64,000 nt of DNA. It comes from Arthrobacter sp. M4. GTDB lineage: Bacteria; Actinomycetota; Actinomycetes; Actinomycetales; Micrococcaceae. The notes under the pieces are model-generated. The model had not been told where the DNA came from. It did not search any database and saw only the letters and a list, made by a program, of their open reading frames with translations. Numbering within the stretch: position 1 is the stretch's first letter; each line of letters opens with the position of its first letter. Location: NCBI RefSeq assembly GCF_020251205.1, contig NZ_JAIWYX010000011.1:35541-99540 (forward strand), read 5' to 3'. A program made the translations under genes and the position numbers. Positions 8,216 to 16,118 of the stretch are shown here, in pieces.

Positions 8216-9262
8216 ATGGCGGTAAACCCCGATCGTCAGAAAGCGCTCGACGCAGCGCTTGCCCAGATCGACAAGCAATTTGGCAAGGGCTCCATCATGC
8301 GTCTCGGTGACGATACGCGGGCGCCTATCGAGGTTATTCCCACTGGCTCAATCGCCTTGGATGTCGCACTGGGCATTGGCGGCCTGCCGCGTGGCCGAGT
8401 CGTGGAAATCTACGGACCTGAATCGTCCGGTAAAACTACGGTTGCCCTGCACGCGGTGGCCAATGCCCAGCGAAACGGCGGGATCGCGGCATTCATCGAC
8501 GCCGAACACGCCTTGGACCCGGACTACGCCGCCAAACTGGGCGTGGACACCGACGCACTGCTGGTTTCCCAGCCGGACACCGGTGAACAGGCCCTCGAAA
8601 TCATGGACATGTTGGTGGGCTCCGGCTCCCTGGACATCATCGTCATCGACTCGGTGGCTGCCCTTGTGCCGCGTGCCGAAATCGAGGGCGAAATGGGCGA
8701 CTCGCACGTCGGTCTGCAGGCACGACTCATGAGCCAGGCACTCCGCAAGATCACCGGCCGCCTCAGCCAGACCAAGACCACCGCAATCTTCATCAACCAG
8801 CTCCGTGAAAAGATCGGTGTGTTCTTCGGCTCTCCGGAAACCACTACTGGTGGTAAGGCGCTGAAGTTCTACGCATCCGTCCGCATCGACGTCCGCCGGA
8901 TTCAGACATTGAAGGAAGGTGCCGATTCCGTCGGCAACCGGACCAAGGCCAAGATCGTCAAGAACAAGATGGCCCCGCCCTTCAAGACGGCCGAATTCGA
9001 CATCATCTATGGCCAGGGAATATCCCGTGAGGGCGGCATTATCGACATGGGCGTCGAACACGGCATCATCAAGAAGTCGGGCTCGTGGTTCACCTATGAC
9101 GGCGATCAACTGGGTCAGGGCATGGAAAACTCTCGCCGCTTCCTTCGGGACAACCCTGAGCTCGCGGCCGAACTCGAGCGGCTGATCAAGGAGAAGCTCG
9201 GTGTTGGCGTAAAGCCGGAAGACGGTGACGGAACCCCTAAGCTGAAGGCCGTTGACGGCTAG
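8216..9262 (+). CDS. recA: Recombinase RecA
   Basis: A 348-residue strand-exchange ATPase and LexA co-protease. Walker A GPESSGKTT lies near residue 67, followed by MGDSHVGLQARLMSQAL (loop L1 region) and NQLREKIGVFFGSPETTTGG (L2 region). The start follows GAGGTG at a good distance. There is no intein. It carries a LexA box upstream and is followed by recX, which limits RecA filament growth. Confidence 0.98.
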   Translation: MAVNPDRQKALDAALAQIDKQFGKGSIMRLGDDTRAPIEVIPTGSIALDVALGIGGLPRGRVVEIYGPESSGKTTVALHAVANAQRNGGIAAFIDAEHALDPDYAAKLGVDTDALLVSQPDTGEQALEIMDMLVGSGSLDIIVIDSVAALVPRAEIEGEMGDSHVGLQARLMSQALRKITGRLSQTKTTAIFINQLREKIGVFFGSPETTTGGKALKFYASVRIDVRRIQTLKEGADSVGNRTKAKIVKNKMAPPFKTAEFDIIYGQGISREGGIIDMGVEHGIIKKSGSWFTYDGDQLGQGMENSRRFLRDNPELAAELERLIKEKLGVGVKPEDGDGTPKLKAVDG

Positions 9263-9305
9263 GCGGGGCGGTCAGCACCGGTGGGATCGCTCAGGTCTGG
9301 AAGAT

Positions 9306-9872
9306 ATGGTTCCTGACGTCGACCTCGCCGTCACTAAGCAGCCTTCCGGCCCGCACGGGCAACCCGAACAGGATCGGGAGGCTGATCCGGAGTCCGTGGC
9401 TCGGGCGATTGTGCTTCGCCAGCTGACCCAGTCGCCTAAGAGCCGCCATCAGCTCGCCCGAAAATTGGCCGAGCGAAACGTGCCGGAAGACATCGCGCAG
9501 CACGTACTGGACAGATTTGAGGAAGTCCAGCTCATTGACGACTCCGAGTTCGCCAGCATGTGGGTGCGCAGCCGCTCCGAGTCCCGAAAACTTGCTCCCG
9601 CCGCCCTGCGGCGGGAGCTGGCAGACAAGGGAATTGATCCTGAAACAGCAGAATCGGCGCTGGCCCAGATCAGCGCCGACGATGAGGAGAGCGCTGCACG
9701 GAGCCTGGTCCAACGCAAGATTCGGCCCGGGATGGACCTCTCGGAGCGGGAAGCGCGGGACAAGCACACACGAAGGCTTGCAGCGATGCTCGCACGCAAG
9801 GGGTACCAGCCCTCCCTTGCTTTCCGGGTGGTCAGTGAGGTGCTGGACCAAGCCGGTACCCTTAATGAGTGA
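9306..9872 (+). CDS. recX: Regulatory protein RecX
   Basis: A 188-residue RecA modulator built from tandem three-helix repeats. RAIVLRQLTQSPKSRHQLARKL, LIDDSEFASMWV and LRRELADKGID are typical. The ATG at 9306 follows GGAAG at short distance; an upstream TTG at 9252 would overlap the recA stop and give 206 residues. The stop overlaps the miaB GTG as GTGA, so the two are coupled. Confidence 0.9.
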   Translation: MVPDVDLAVTKQPSGPHGQPEQDREADPESVARAIVLRQLTQSPKSRHQLARKLAERNVPEDIAQHVLDRFEEVQLIDDSEFASMWVRSRSESRKLAPAALRRELADKGIDPETAESALAQISADDEESAARSLVQRKIRPGMDLSEREARDKHTRRLAAMLARKGYQPSLAFRVVSEVLDQAGTLNE

Positions 9873-11413
9873 GTTTGACCATTTCCTCTTCTGCCAGCGC
9901 GGCTGACGCGGCCGCAGAATCTGTTGACGCTTCTCCACGGACCTATCAGGTGCGCACGTTCGGCTGCCAGATGAACGTGCACGATTCCGAGCGCATGGCC
10001 GGGCTACTGGAAGAGGCCGGTTACGTCCCTGCTGCGGACGGCCACGCAGACGTCGTCGTGTTCAATACGTGCGCCGTACGGGAAAATGCGGACAACAAAC
10101 TCTACGGAAACCTGGGGCAGTTGGCGCCTATCAAGGCCGCCAACCCCGGTATGCAGATCGCGGTAGGCGGCTGTTTGGCCCAGAAAGACCGCGACACCAT
10201 CCTGCGGAAGGCTCCGTGGGTGGATGCTGTCTTCGGCACGCACAATGTTGGAGCGCTTCCTGCACTCCTGGACCGCGCCCGGCACAACCATGAGGCCCAG
10301 CTCGAGATTTTGGAATCGCTGGACGTTTTCCCGTCGACGCTTCCCACCAAGCGTGATTCCGTTTACTCGGGGTGGGTATCCATCTCCGTCGGCTGCAACA
10401 ACACCTGCACTTTTTGCATCGTTCCCTCCCTGCGTGGCAAGGAAAAAGATCGCCGTCCGGGTGAGATCCTTGCCGAGATTCAGGCTCTGGTGGATGACGG
10501 TGCCGTGGAAGTCACGCTGCTCGGCCAGAACGTCAATTCGTACGGAGTCGAGTTCGGGGACCGCCAGGCTTTCTCCAAGTTGCTGCGGGCCTGCGGAGAG
10601 ATCGACGGGCTGGAGCGTGTTCGCTTCACGAGCCCGCACCCGGCTGCTTTCACTGACGATGTGATTGAGGCGATGGCGGAAACACCGAACGTCATGCCGC
10701 AATTGCACATGCCGCTGCAGTCGGGTTCGGACAAGGTCCTGCGGGACATGAAGCGTTCGTACCGTTCCACCAAATTCCTTGGCATCCTGGATAAGGTCCG
10801 CGAACGCATCCCGCACGCTGCCATCTCCACGGACATCATCGTGGGCTTCCCGGGCGAAACTGAAGAAGACTTCCAGGCCACGTTGGACGTTGTTGAGAAG
10901 TCCCGGTTCGCCAATGCTTTCACCTTCCAGTATTCAAAGCGGCCGGGCACGCCCGCTGCCGAACTGCCGGAACAACTCCCCAAGGCGGTGGTGCAGGAAC
11001 GCTTCGAGAGGCTGGTGGCCCTCCAGGACCGAATCGCTTCGGAGGAGAACGCCAAACAGGTCGGCCGCCGCGTTGAAGTCCTCGTGACTGCACAGTCCGG
11101 CCGCAAAGCCGAGGAGACCCACAGGCTTTCCGGACGGGGACCTGACCAGCGCCTGGTGCACTTCTCCGTGCCTGGGGGAGCGCCGACTCCACGTCCCGGT
11201 GATTTCGTGACGGTCCCCATCACGGAAGCCGCAGCCTTCCACCTCATCGCGGATCCCGCCACGGTGGACCACTACGTTCTGCGCCGTTCCCGGGCCGGGG
11301 ACGCGTGGGATCGTTCACAGGCAGACTCCTGTGGCGTTCCTGCCGTCGGCGGCAAGGGCACAAGCAAGGGCGTATCGCTCGGTATGCCGTCGCTTCCGGT
11401 TCGGCGCGCCTAG
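9869..11413 (+). CDS. miaB: tRNA-2-methylthio-N6-dimethylallyladenosine synthase
   Basis: A 514-residue radical SAM methylthiotransferase that acts on A37 of tRNAs already isopentenylated by MiaA. Cys residues in FGCQMN, NTCAVREN and GGCLAQ bind the auxiliary cluster, and CNNTCTFC (Cys-x3-Cys-x2-Cys) binds the radical SAM cluster. A TRAM domain follows (about residues 370-450), then a Ser/Gly-rich tail of about 50 residues that is longer than in most MiaB. The GTG start overlaps the recX stop. miaA follows directly. Confidence 0.95.
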   Translation: MSLTISSSASAADAAAESVDASPRTYQVRTFGCQMNVHDSERMAGLLEEAGYVPAADGHADVVVFNTCAVRENADNKLYGNLGQLAPIKAANPGMQIAVGGCLAQKDRDTILRKAPWVDAVFGTHNVGALPALLDRARHNHEAQLEILESLDVFPSTLPTKRDSVYSGWVSISVGCNNTCTFCIVPSLRGKEKDRRPGEILAEIQALVDDGAVEVTLLGQNVNSYGVEFGDRQAFSKLLRACGEIDGLERVRFTSPHPAAFTDDVIEAMAETPNVMPQLHMPLQSGSDKVLRDMKRSYRSTKFLGILDKVRERIPHAAISTDIIVGFPGETEEDFQATLDVVEKSRFANAFTFQYSKRPGTPAAELPEQLPKAVVQERFERLVALQDRIASEENAKQVGRRVEVLVTAQSGRKAEETHRLSGRGPDQRLVHFSVPGGAPTPRPGDFVTVPITEAAAFHLIADPATVDHYVLRRSRAGDAWDRSQADSCGVPAVGGKGTSKGVSLGMPSLPVRRA

Positions 11414-11435
11414 GGCCGTGGCCTCCCACGCTGAT

Positions 11436-12344
11436 ATGGCGACGGGTTCGGACGCTGAACTGCCCGTCATTGCCGTCGTTGGTCCTACTGGTTCAGGCAA
11501 GTCGGACCTTGGCGTAGAACTAGCGCTGGCACTGCAAGGGGAAGTCATAAACGCCGACTCCATGCAGTTCTACCGCGGCATGGACATCGGTACGGCCAAG
11601 ATCAGCGAATCCGAGCGGCGGGGGGTGCCTCACCACCTGCTGGACATCCTGGATGTGGCTGAAGAAGCCAGCGTCTCCAGGTTCCAGGCTGAGTGCCGCC
11701 AAATCATTGCGGACATCCACGGCCGCGGTAAGCGGGCAATCGTGGTGGGCGGATCCGGACTCTACGTGCGGGCGGCCCTGGATGTCCTCGAATTCCCTGG
11801 AACCGATCCTGCCCTCCGCCGCAGGCTGGAGAAGGAACTCGTTGCTGTTGGCCTGACAGGCATGCAGGCCCGCCTGCGGGCAGTCGACCCCGTGAGCGCG
11901 GGGCGACTCGGTGACGCCCGCCGGGTAGTCAGGGCTTTGGAAGTCCACGAACTCACGGGCCGGCCGTTCAGTTCCTTCATGCCCAGCCGCGAGTACTTCC
12001 AGCCGGCGGTGCAGATAGGCCTGGACGTTCCGCGCGATGTCCTCCACCAGCGGCTCGCCACCCGGGTTCACGCCATGGTGGACGCCGGCCTGCTGGACGA
12101 AGTCCGAGCGCTCGACGCCCGCGGGCTGAGGCGGGGAAAGACGGCCTCAAGGGCCCTCGGCTACGCCCAGTTCCTCCGGGTCCTGGATGGTGCATCCGAC
12201 GTCGACGCCGCCGCGGAGGAAACCATCGTGGCCACACGGCAGTTCGCCCGGCGCCAACTCACATGGTTCCGCGCTGACCCGCGGATCAACTGGCTTCCGT
12301 GGGATGACCGCCAGTTGGTGGCCCGCGCTGCAAAACTCTGCTGA
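11436..12344 (+). CDS. miaA: tRNA dimethylallyltransferase
   Basis: A 302-residue prenyltransferase that adds the dimethylallyl group to A37, the substrate step for MiaB. Walker A GPTGSGKSD lies near the N-terminus, then INADSMQFYRGMDIGTAK and HHLLDILD, which are signature blocks. The ATG at 11436 is chosen; a GTG at 11418, four bases after the miaB stop, would add six residues. The gene forms the tail of the recX-miaB-miaA unit. Confidence 0.94.
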   Translation: MATGSDAELPVIAVVGPTGSGKSDLGVELALALQGEVINADSMQFYRGMDIGTAKISESERRGVPHHLLDILDVAEEASVSRFQAECRQIIADIHGRGKRAIVVGGSGLYVRAALDVLEFPGTDPALRRRLEKELVAVGLTGMQARLRAVDPVSAGRLGDARRVVRALEVHELTGRPFSSFMPSREYFQPAVQIGLDVPRDVLHQRLATRVHAMVDAGLLDEVRALDARGLRRGKTASRALGYAQFLRVLDGASDVDAAAEETIVATRQFARRQLTWFRADPRINWLPWDDRQLVARAAKLC

Positions 12345-12412
12345 GAACGCTCTGCTATGAACGCTCTGCTTAGAACCCGGGACAGGATTTCCGGCGGACG
12401 AACCATGCCCGG

Positions 12413-12418
12413 TAGCAT
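12413..12418 (+). promoter_or_regulatory. -10 element for leaderless dapF
   Basis: TAGCAT ends 8 bases before the dapF ATG. Confidence 0.45.
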
Positions 12419-12426
12419 TTTGACGC

Positions 12427-13407
12427 ATGGTTGAGACCTCTGCCGGACCGTCTGCCCAAGCCCCCTCAACAGTGCCCAGCGCCCCGCTACCAGGTGTGCC
12501 GGCCGGCCTCGCAGGGCTGCCGTTCTCAAAAGGCCACGGAACCGGCAACGACTTTGTGTTGATCGCCGATCCCGAAGATCTGCACAAAGTAGGTGCCGAG
12601 CAGGTCGCTTTCCTGTGCGACCGCCACTTGGGCATTGGGGCTGATGGCCTGATCCGGGCTGTGCCGTCCCGTTACCTGCCAGAAGGCCGCGAGTTGCTGG
12701 AAATGGACCCCGAAGCTGAATGGTTCATGGACTACCGCAACGGCGACGGTTCCTTGTCCGAGATGTGCGGCAACGGCGTGCGTGTATTTGTCCACTTCCT
12801 CATCACGCAAGGTCTCGTAGCCCTCGGGCCTGGGGAGACCCTGACTATCGGCACTCGGGGCGGCATCAAGAAAGTGTCCCGCACGCCTAGGGGCTATGCA
12901 GTGGACATGGGTCCGTGGGAGTTCATCTTCCCGGAGGACGCCACAGCCAAAGCCATGGATTCGCTGGTCAGCGCCACCGGCCTTGATGTTCCCCGGCCTG
13001 GTTTGTCCGTCAGCATGGGCAACCCCCACACCGTGGTCGCCCTGGCCGAACTGGGCGAACTCTCGGCAATGCAGTTGTTCACGGCGCCCATCGTTGACCC
13101 CAAGCCTGTCAACGGGACCAACGTGGAGTTTGTAGTGCCCGCCGAGCCATTGGTCCACGAAGGCGTCGGAACCATCACCATGCGCGTCCACGAACGCGGA
13201 GTGGGCGAAACCCAGTCCTGCGGCACTGGAGCGTGTGCTGCGGCAGTCGCCATCCGGCACTGGGCAGGCCAGGGGGCACCGAATTCCTGGCACGTCAACG
13301 TCCCAGGCGGTGTGGTTGGCGTCCGTTTCTTCCCGGGACAAGGCGGCCGTGAGCATGTCGAACTCAGTGGGCCGGCCGTCGTCGTCGCTACTGGAACGCT
13401 TTCCTGA
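12427..13407 (+). CDS. dapF: Diaminopimelate epimerase
   Basis: A 326-residue cofactor-independent racemase that converts LL- to meso-diaminopimelate for peptidoglycan and lysine. The two catalytic Cys are in SEMCGNGVR and TQSCGTGACA. The N-terminal FSKGHGTGNDF is typical, preceded by about 30 extra Pro/Ala-rich residues. The gene appears to have its own leaderless promoter. Its 3' end overlaps the converging methyltransferase by 20 bp. Confidence 0.95.
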   Translation: MVETSAGPSAQAPSTVPSAPLPGVPAGLAGLPFSKGHGTGNDFVLIADPEDLHKVGAEQVAFLCDRHLGIGADGLIRAVPSRYLPEGRELLEMDPEAEWFMDYRNGDGSLSEMCGNGVRVFVHFLITQGLVALGPGETLTIGTRGGIKKVSRTPRGYAVDMGPWEFIFPEDATAKAMDSLVSATGLDVPRPGLSVSMGNPHTVVALAELGELSAMQLFTAPIVDPKPVNGTNVEFVVPAEPLVHEGVGTITMRVHERGVGETQSCGTGACAAAVAIRHWAGQGAPNSWHVNVPGGVVGVRFFPGQGGREHVELSGPAVVVATGTLS

Positions 13408-14002
13408 CCCGCAGGATCCGGAAGGACTTGGATGTGCTTTCCCGGGTGACCGTGAAGGTGTTGTCCAGCACTTCCGCCAACCAGCGCTGAAGCGAATCCG
13501 ATCCCAGGTTTTTCTGCACCACCAGCCAGGCTGAGCCGCCCGGCGCGAGCCTCGGCAACCACAGCAATAGGAGTGAATGCAGTTCATTCTTGCCGATGCG
13601 GATGGGCGGATTGGACCAGATGGTGTCGAATCGCAGATCCGGGTCCACCTCCTCTGGCAGGCTGGCTTTGACGTTGTTTGCGCCCAGCAGGGCGGCATTT
13701 TCGTTGGTGAGGGCCACGCAACGCTCGTTGACATCGACGGCATAGACATGCGCGTGCGGGGCCCGCAAGGCCATCGTTAGGGCCAGAGGACCCCAGCCGC
13801 ATCCGATGTCCAGCAGGTTCCCTTGGGGCGAGGGCGGCGGAACTTCCGCAAGCAGGATTGCCGTTCCTTTGTCGATGCCGTCGGGGCTAAAAATGCCGGA
13901 AGACGTCTGCAGCTGACGAGTCCTGCCAACCAGCTCCACAGTAAGCGGTTTGCGGGTGAACGGCCCGGCCGGCTGGGCGCTGAAATAGTGTGCAGACTCC
14001 AT
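13388..14002 (-). CDS. Class I SAM methyltransferase, RsmC-like
   Basis: A 204-residue methyltransferase. Motif I LLDIGCGWGPLAL binds SAM and NPPI (in TIWSNPPIRIG) is the motif of N-methylases acting on guanine or adenine. The fold and motifs resemble the C-terminal domain of RsmC, which makes m2G1207 in 16S rRNA, so an rRNA guanine substrate is likely but not proven. The ATG at 14002 is chosen because a -10-like TACGCT lies 8 bases upstream and the longer frame (to 14119) has no family-like sequence. The gene diverges from hflX. Confidence 0.82.
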   Translation of the reverse strand: MESAHYFSAQPAGPFTRKPLTVELVGRTRQLQTSSGIFSPDGIDKGTAILLAEVPPPSPQGNLLDIGCGWGPLALTMALRAPHAHVYAVDVNERCVALTNENAALLGANNVKASLPEEVDPDLRFDTIWSNPPIRIGKNELHSLLLLWLPRLAPGGSAWLVVQKNLGSDSLQRWLAEVLDNTFTVTRESTSKSFRILRVRKAFQ

Positions 14003-14010
14003 AGTTTGCC

Positions 14011-14016
14011 AGCGTA
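14011..14016 (-). promoter_or_regulatory. -10 element for leaderless RsmC-like gene
   Basis: TACGCT on the minus strand ends 8 bases before the ATG at 14002. Confidence 0.4.
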
Positions 14017-14121
14017 GTTGGCGGTGGACGGCTTGGGAAACCGCGGTCTTCCCGCGCACAAGGCAATGGCGCGGGGGACGTGGCAGCAGCCACAGGTGCG
14101 GGGGCGATTTGACACGCATGC

Positions 14122-14127
14122 TAGGGT
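14122..14127 (+). promoter_or_regulatory. -10 element of the hflX leader promoter
   Basis: TAGGGT ends 7 bases before an ATG at 14135. A TTGACA at 14109 is too close (7 bp) to serve as its -35. Confidence 0.45.
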
Positions 14128-14134
14128 GATGGGC

Positions 14135-14155
14135 ATGTTCTTGATCTTTGAGTAG
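14135..14155 (+). CDS. Putative six-codon leader peptide upstream of hflX
   Basis: The frame reads MFLIFE then TAG. It starts 7 bases after the TAGGGT hexamer, so it would be translated from the very first base of the transcript. It stands 406 bases before the hflX start, at the head of a leader with several possible hairpins. Such arrangements are known in translation-sensing attenuators of ribosome-rescue and resistance genes. No homologue was checked and the frame could be chance. Confidence 0.4.
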   Translation: MFLIFE

Positions 14156-14561
14156 CAGGCCCTTCCGCCGACGCCGTCAGCGACGCAGGCCCTGTCATCC
14201 CGGTGCCTTTCCGCGCGCGTCACTGCTTCCCAAGGTCATCCCCTGAATCCCCGTCAGTGTCCTTTTCCGCCGGGACAATGTCCCCGGCGCACAGGATCTG
14301 CGTGGTCTGCAGTGGCTCTCCACTTTCCGCGGTAACCGGACGCAGGGACCCGGTGCGAGCTGGCCGAAGGGTTCTCATCCATCCCAGCCTTCGCTTTCTT
14401 CAGCCCAGGAGTGTCCCTTGACTGCCCATAGCCAACCCACAGCACGAAATCAACCGAGCGCTTCCGCCGACCCAATCGGAGCGGATCAGCCCAGCGCGAA
14501 TACCGCCCCATTGTCAACGAATCGGCACTATTCTGGAAATGCCGAATATTCAAAGGAGACC
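14156..14561 (+). promoter_or_regulatory. Long structured leader of hflX
   Basis: About 400 bases without a convincing gene. A hairpin at 14268-14289 (CGCCGGG against CCCGGCG with a bulge) and another at 14523-14544 (CGGCA/TGCCG), just before the Shine-Dalgarno AAAGGAG at 14552, are visible. A frame from the TTG at 14418 joins hflX in phase but lacks family similarity. Confidence 0.45.
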
Positions 14562-16118
14562 ATGACCACGCAAAAGAAGACCGGAGCCGAATCTCCAGCC
14601 CAGGACCTGAGTCCTGAAGAGATTCAGGCTGTCATTGACCGGATTCTTTCGAAGGAGCCGTCGAACCCCGACGGCGACGGCGCCCGCGGTGTGTTGGGCA
14701 GGGCGCAGGCTATCTCCAGCCTGGACGAAGAACACAGCATCTACGACGGCGAGCAGGAAGACCTGGCCGAGCGCCGTGCGCTGCGTCGTGTCGCGGGCCT
14801 GTCCACAGAACTCGAAGACATCACCGAGGTTGAATACCGGCAGCTGCGCCTGGAGCGCGTAGTGCTTGCGGGCCTCTGGACTGAAGGAACGCTGGCAGAT
14901 GCCGAAAACTCCCTCCGGGAGCTGGCGGCCCTCGCGGAGACTGCCGGCTCGGAGGTTCTGGATGGCATGGTCCAGCGGCGCATGAAGCCGGACCCCGGCA
15001 CGTTCCTCGGATCCGGCAAAGCGCTGGAACTCAAGGAGATCGTGATGTCCACCGGCGCCGACACCGTAGTTGTGGACACCGAGCTTTCTCCCTCCCAACG
15101 CCGTGGCCTTGAAGACATCGTCAAGGTCAAGGTCATCGATCGGACCACCCTGATCCTGGACATCTTCGCCCAGCACGCAAAGAGCCGCGAAGGTAAAGCC
15201 CAGGTGGAACTGGCACAGCTGGAGTACCTGTTGCCGCGCCTGCGTGGTTGGGGTGAGTCGATGTCCCGCCAGGCCGGTGGCCAGGTGGGTGGCGCCGGAG
15301 CTGGCATGGGTTCGCGTGGTCCCGGTGAAACAAAGATCGAACTGGACCGACGCAGGATCCGCACACGCATGGCCAAGCTGCGGCGTGAGATCGCCGCGAT
15401 GAAGCCGGCCCGCGAGACCAAGCGGGCCAATCGCCGTCGTAATGAAATCCCCTCAGTGGCGATTACCGGGTACACCAACGCTGGAAAGTCGTCGCTGCTG
15501 AACCGCTTGACCGACGCGCGTGTGCTGGTGGAGAACGCCCTGTTCGCCACACTGGATCCCACAGTCCGGCGGGCCGAAACCCCCGACGGAATCACCTACA
15601 CTCTTGCGGACACTGTTGGTTTCGTCCGTTCGCTGCCAACGCAGCTGGTGGAGGCCTTCCGGTCCACTTTGGAGGAAGTGGCGGACTCGGACCTGATCCT
15701 GCACGTGGTGGATGCCTCGCACCCGGACCCAGAGGGCCAGATCGCTGCCGTGCGGACCGTGCTCAGCGAAGTTGATGCGCGAAAGATCCCGGAGATCATC
15801 GTCCTCAACAAGGTTGACGTTGCGGACCCGTACGTTGTTGAACGCCTGAAGCAGCGGGAGCCGCGCCATGCTGTCGTCTCCACCCGGACGGGGCTTGGAA
15901 TCGGCGAACTGCTGGCGCAAATCAGCGCTTCCATCCCGCGGCCAGGAGTGAAGCTCGAGCTCCTCATTCCGTACAACCGCGGCGACCTCATCAGCAAGCT
16001 GCACGACTCCGATTCGGAGATCCTCAGCCTGGAACACGAGGAGCACGGAACGCGGGTTGTGGCAAAGGTCCGTGAAGGACTTGCCGCGGAACTCGAGTCG
16101 TTCGCGAATCATGGCTGA
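14562..16118 (+). CDS. hflX: GTPase HflX
   Basis: A 518-residue ribosome-associated GTPase that splits stalled 70S ribosomes under stress. The N-terminal HflX domain contains RRMKPDPGTFLGSGK; a glycine-rich SRGPGETKIELDRRR segment precedes the G domain with G1 GYTNAGKSSL, G3 DTVGF and G4 NKVD. The ATG at 14562 is preceded by AAAGGAG at ideal spacing, which favours it over the TTG at 14418 (566 residues). It sits behind a long leader and overlaps the dinG-like start by 8 bases. Confidence 0.93.
   Translation: MTTQKKTGAESPAQDLSPEEIQAVIDRILSKEPSNPDGDGARGVLGRAQAISSLDEEHSIYDGEQEDLAERRALRRVAGLSTELEDITEVEYRQLRLERVVLAGLWTEGTLADAENSLRELAALAETAGSEVLDGMVQRRMKPDPGTFLGSGKALELKEIVMSTGADTVVVDTELSPSQRRGLEDIVKVKVIDRTTLILDIFAQHAKSREGKAQVELAQLEYLLPRLRGWGESMSRQAGGQVGGAGAGMGSRGPGETKIELDRRRIRTRMAKLRREIAAMKPARETKRANRRRNEIPSVAITGYTNAGKSSLLNRLTDARVLVENALFATLDPTVRRAETPDGITYTLADTVGFVRSLPTQLVEAFRSTLEEVADSDLILHVVDASHPDPEGQIAAVRTVLSEVDARKIPEIIVLNKVDVADPYVVERLKQREPRHAVVSTRTGLGIGELLAQISASIPRPGVKLELLIPYNRGDLISKLHDSDSEILSLEHEEHGTRVVAKVREGLAAELESFANHG

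Noticed and set aside
14109..14114. TTGACA as -35 of the hflX leader promoter
   Set aside because: It is only 7 bp from the TAGGGT hexamer and no -10 stands at 16-18 bp.
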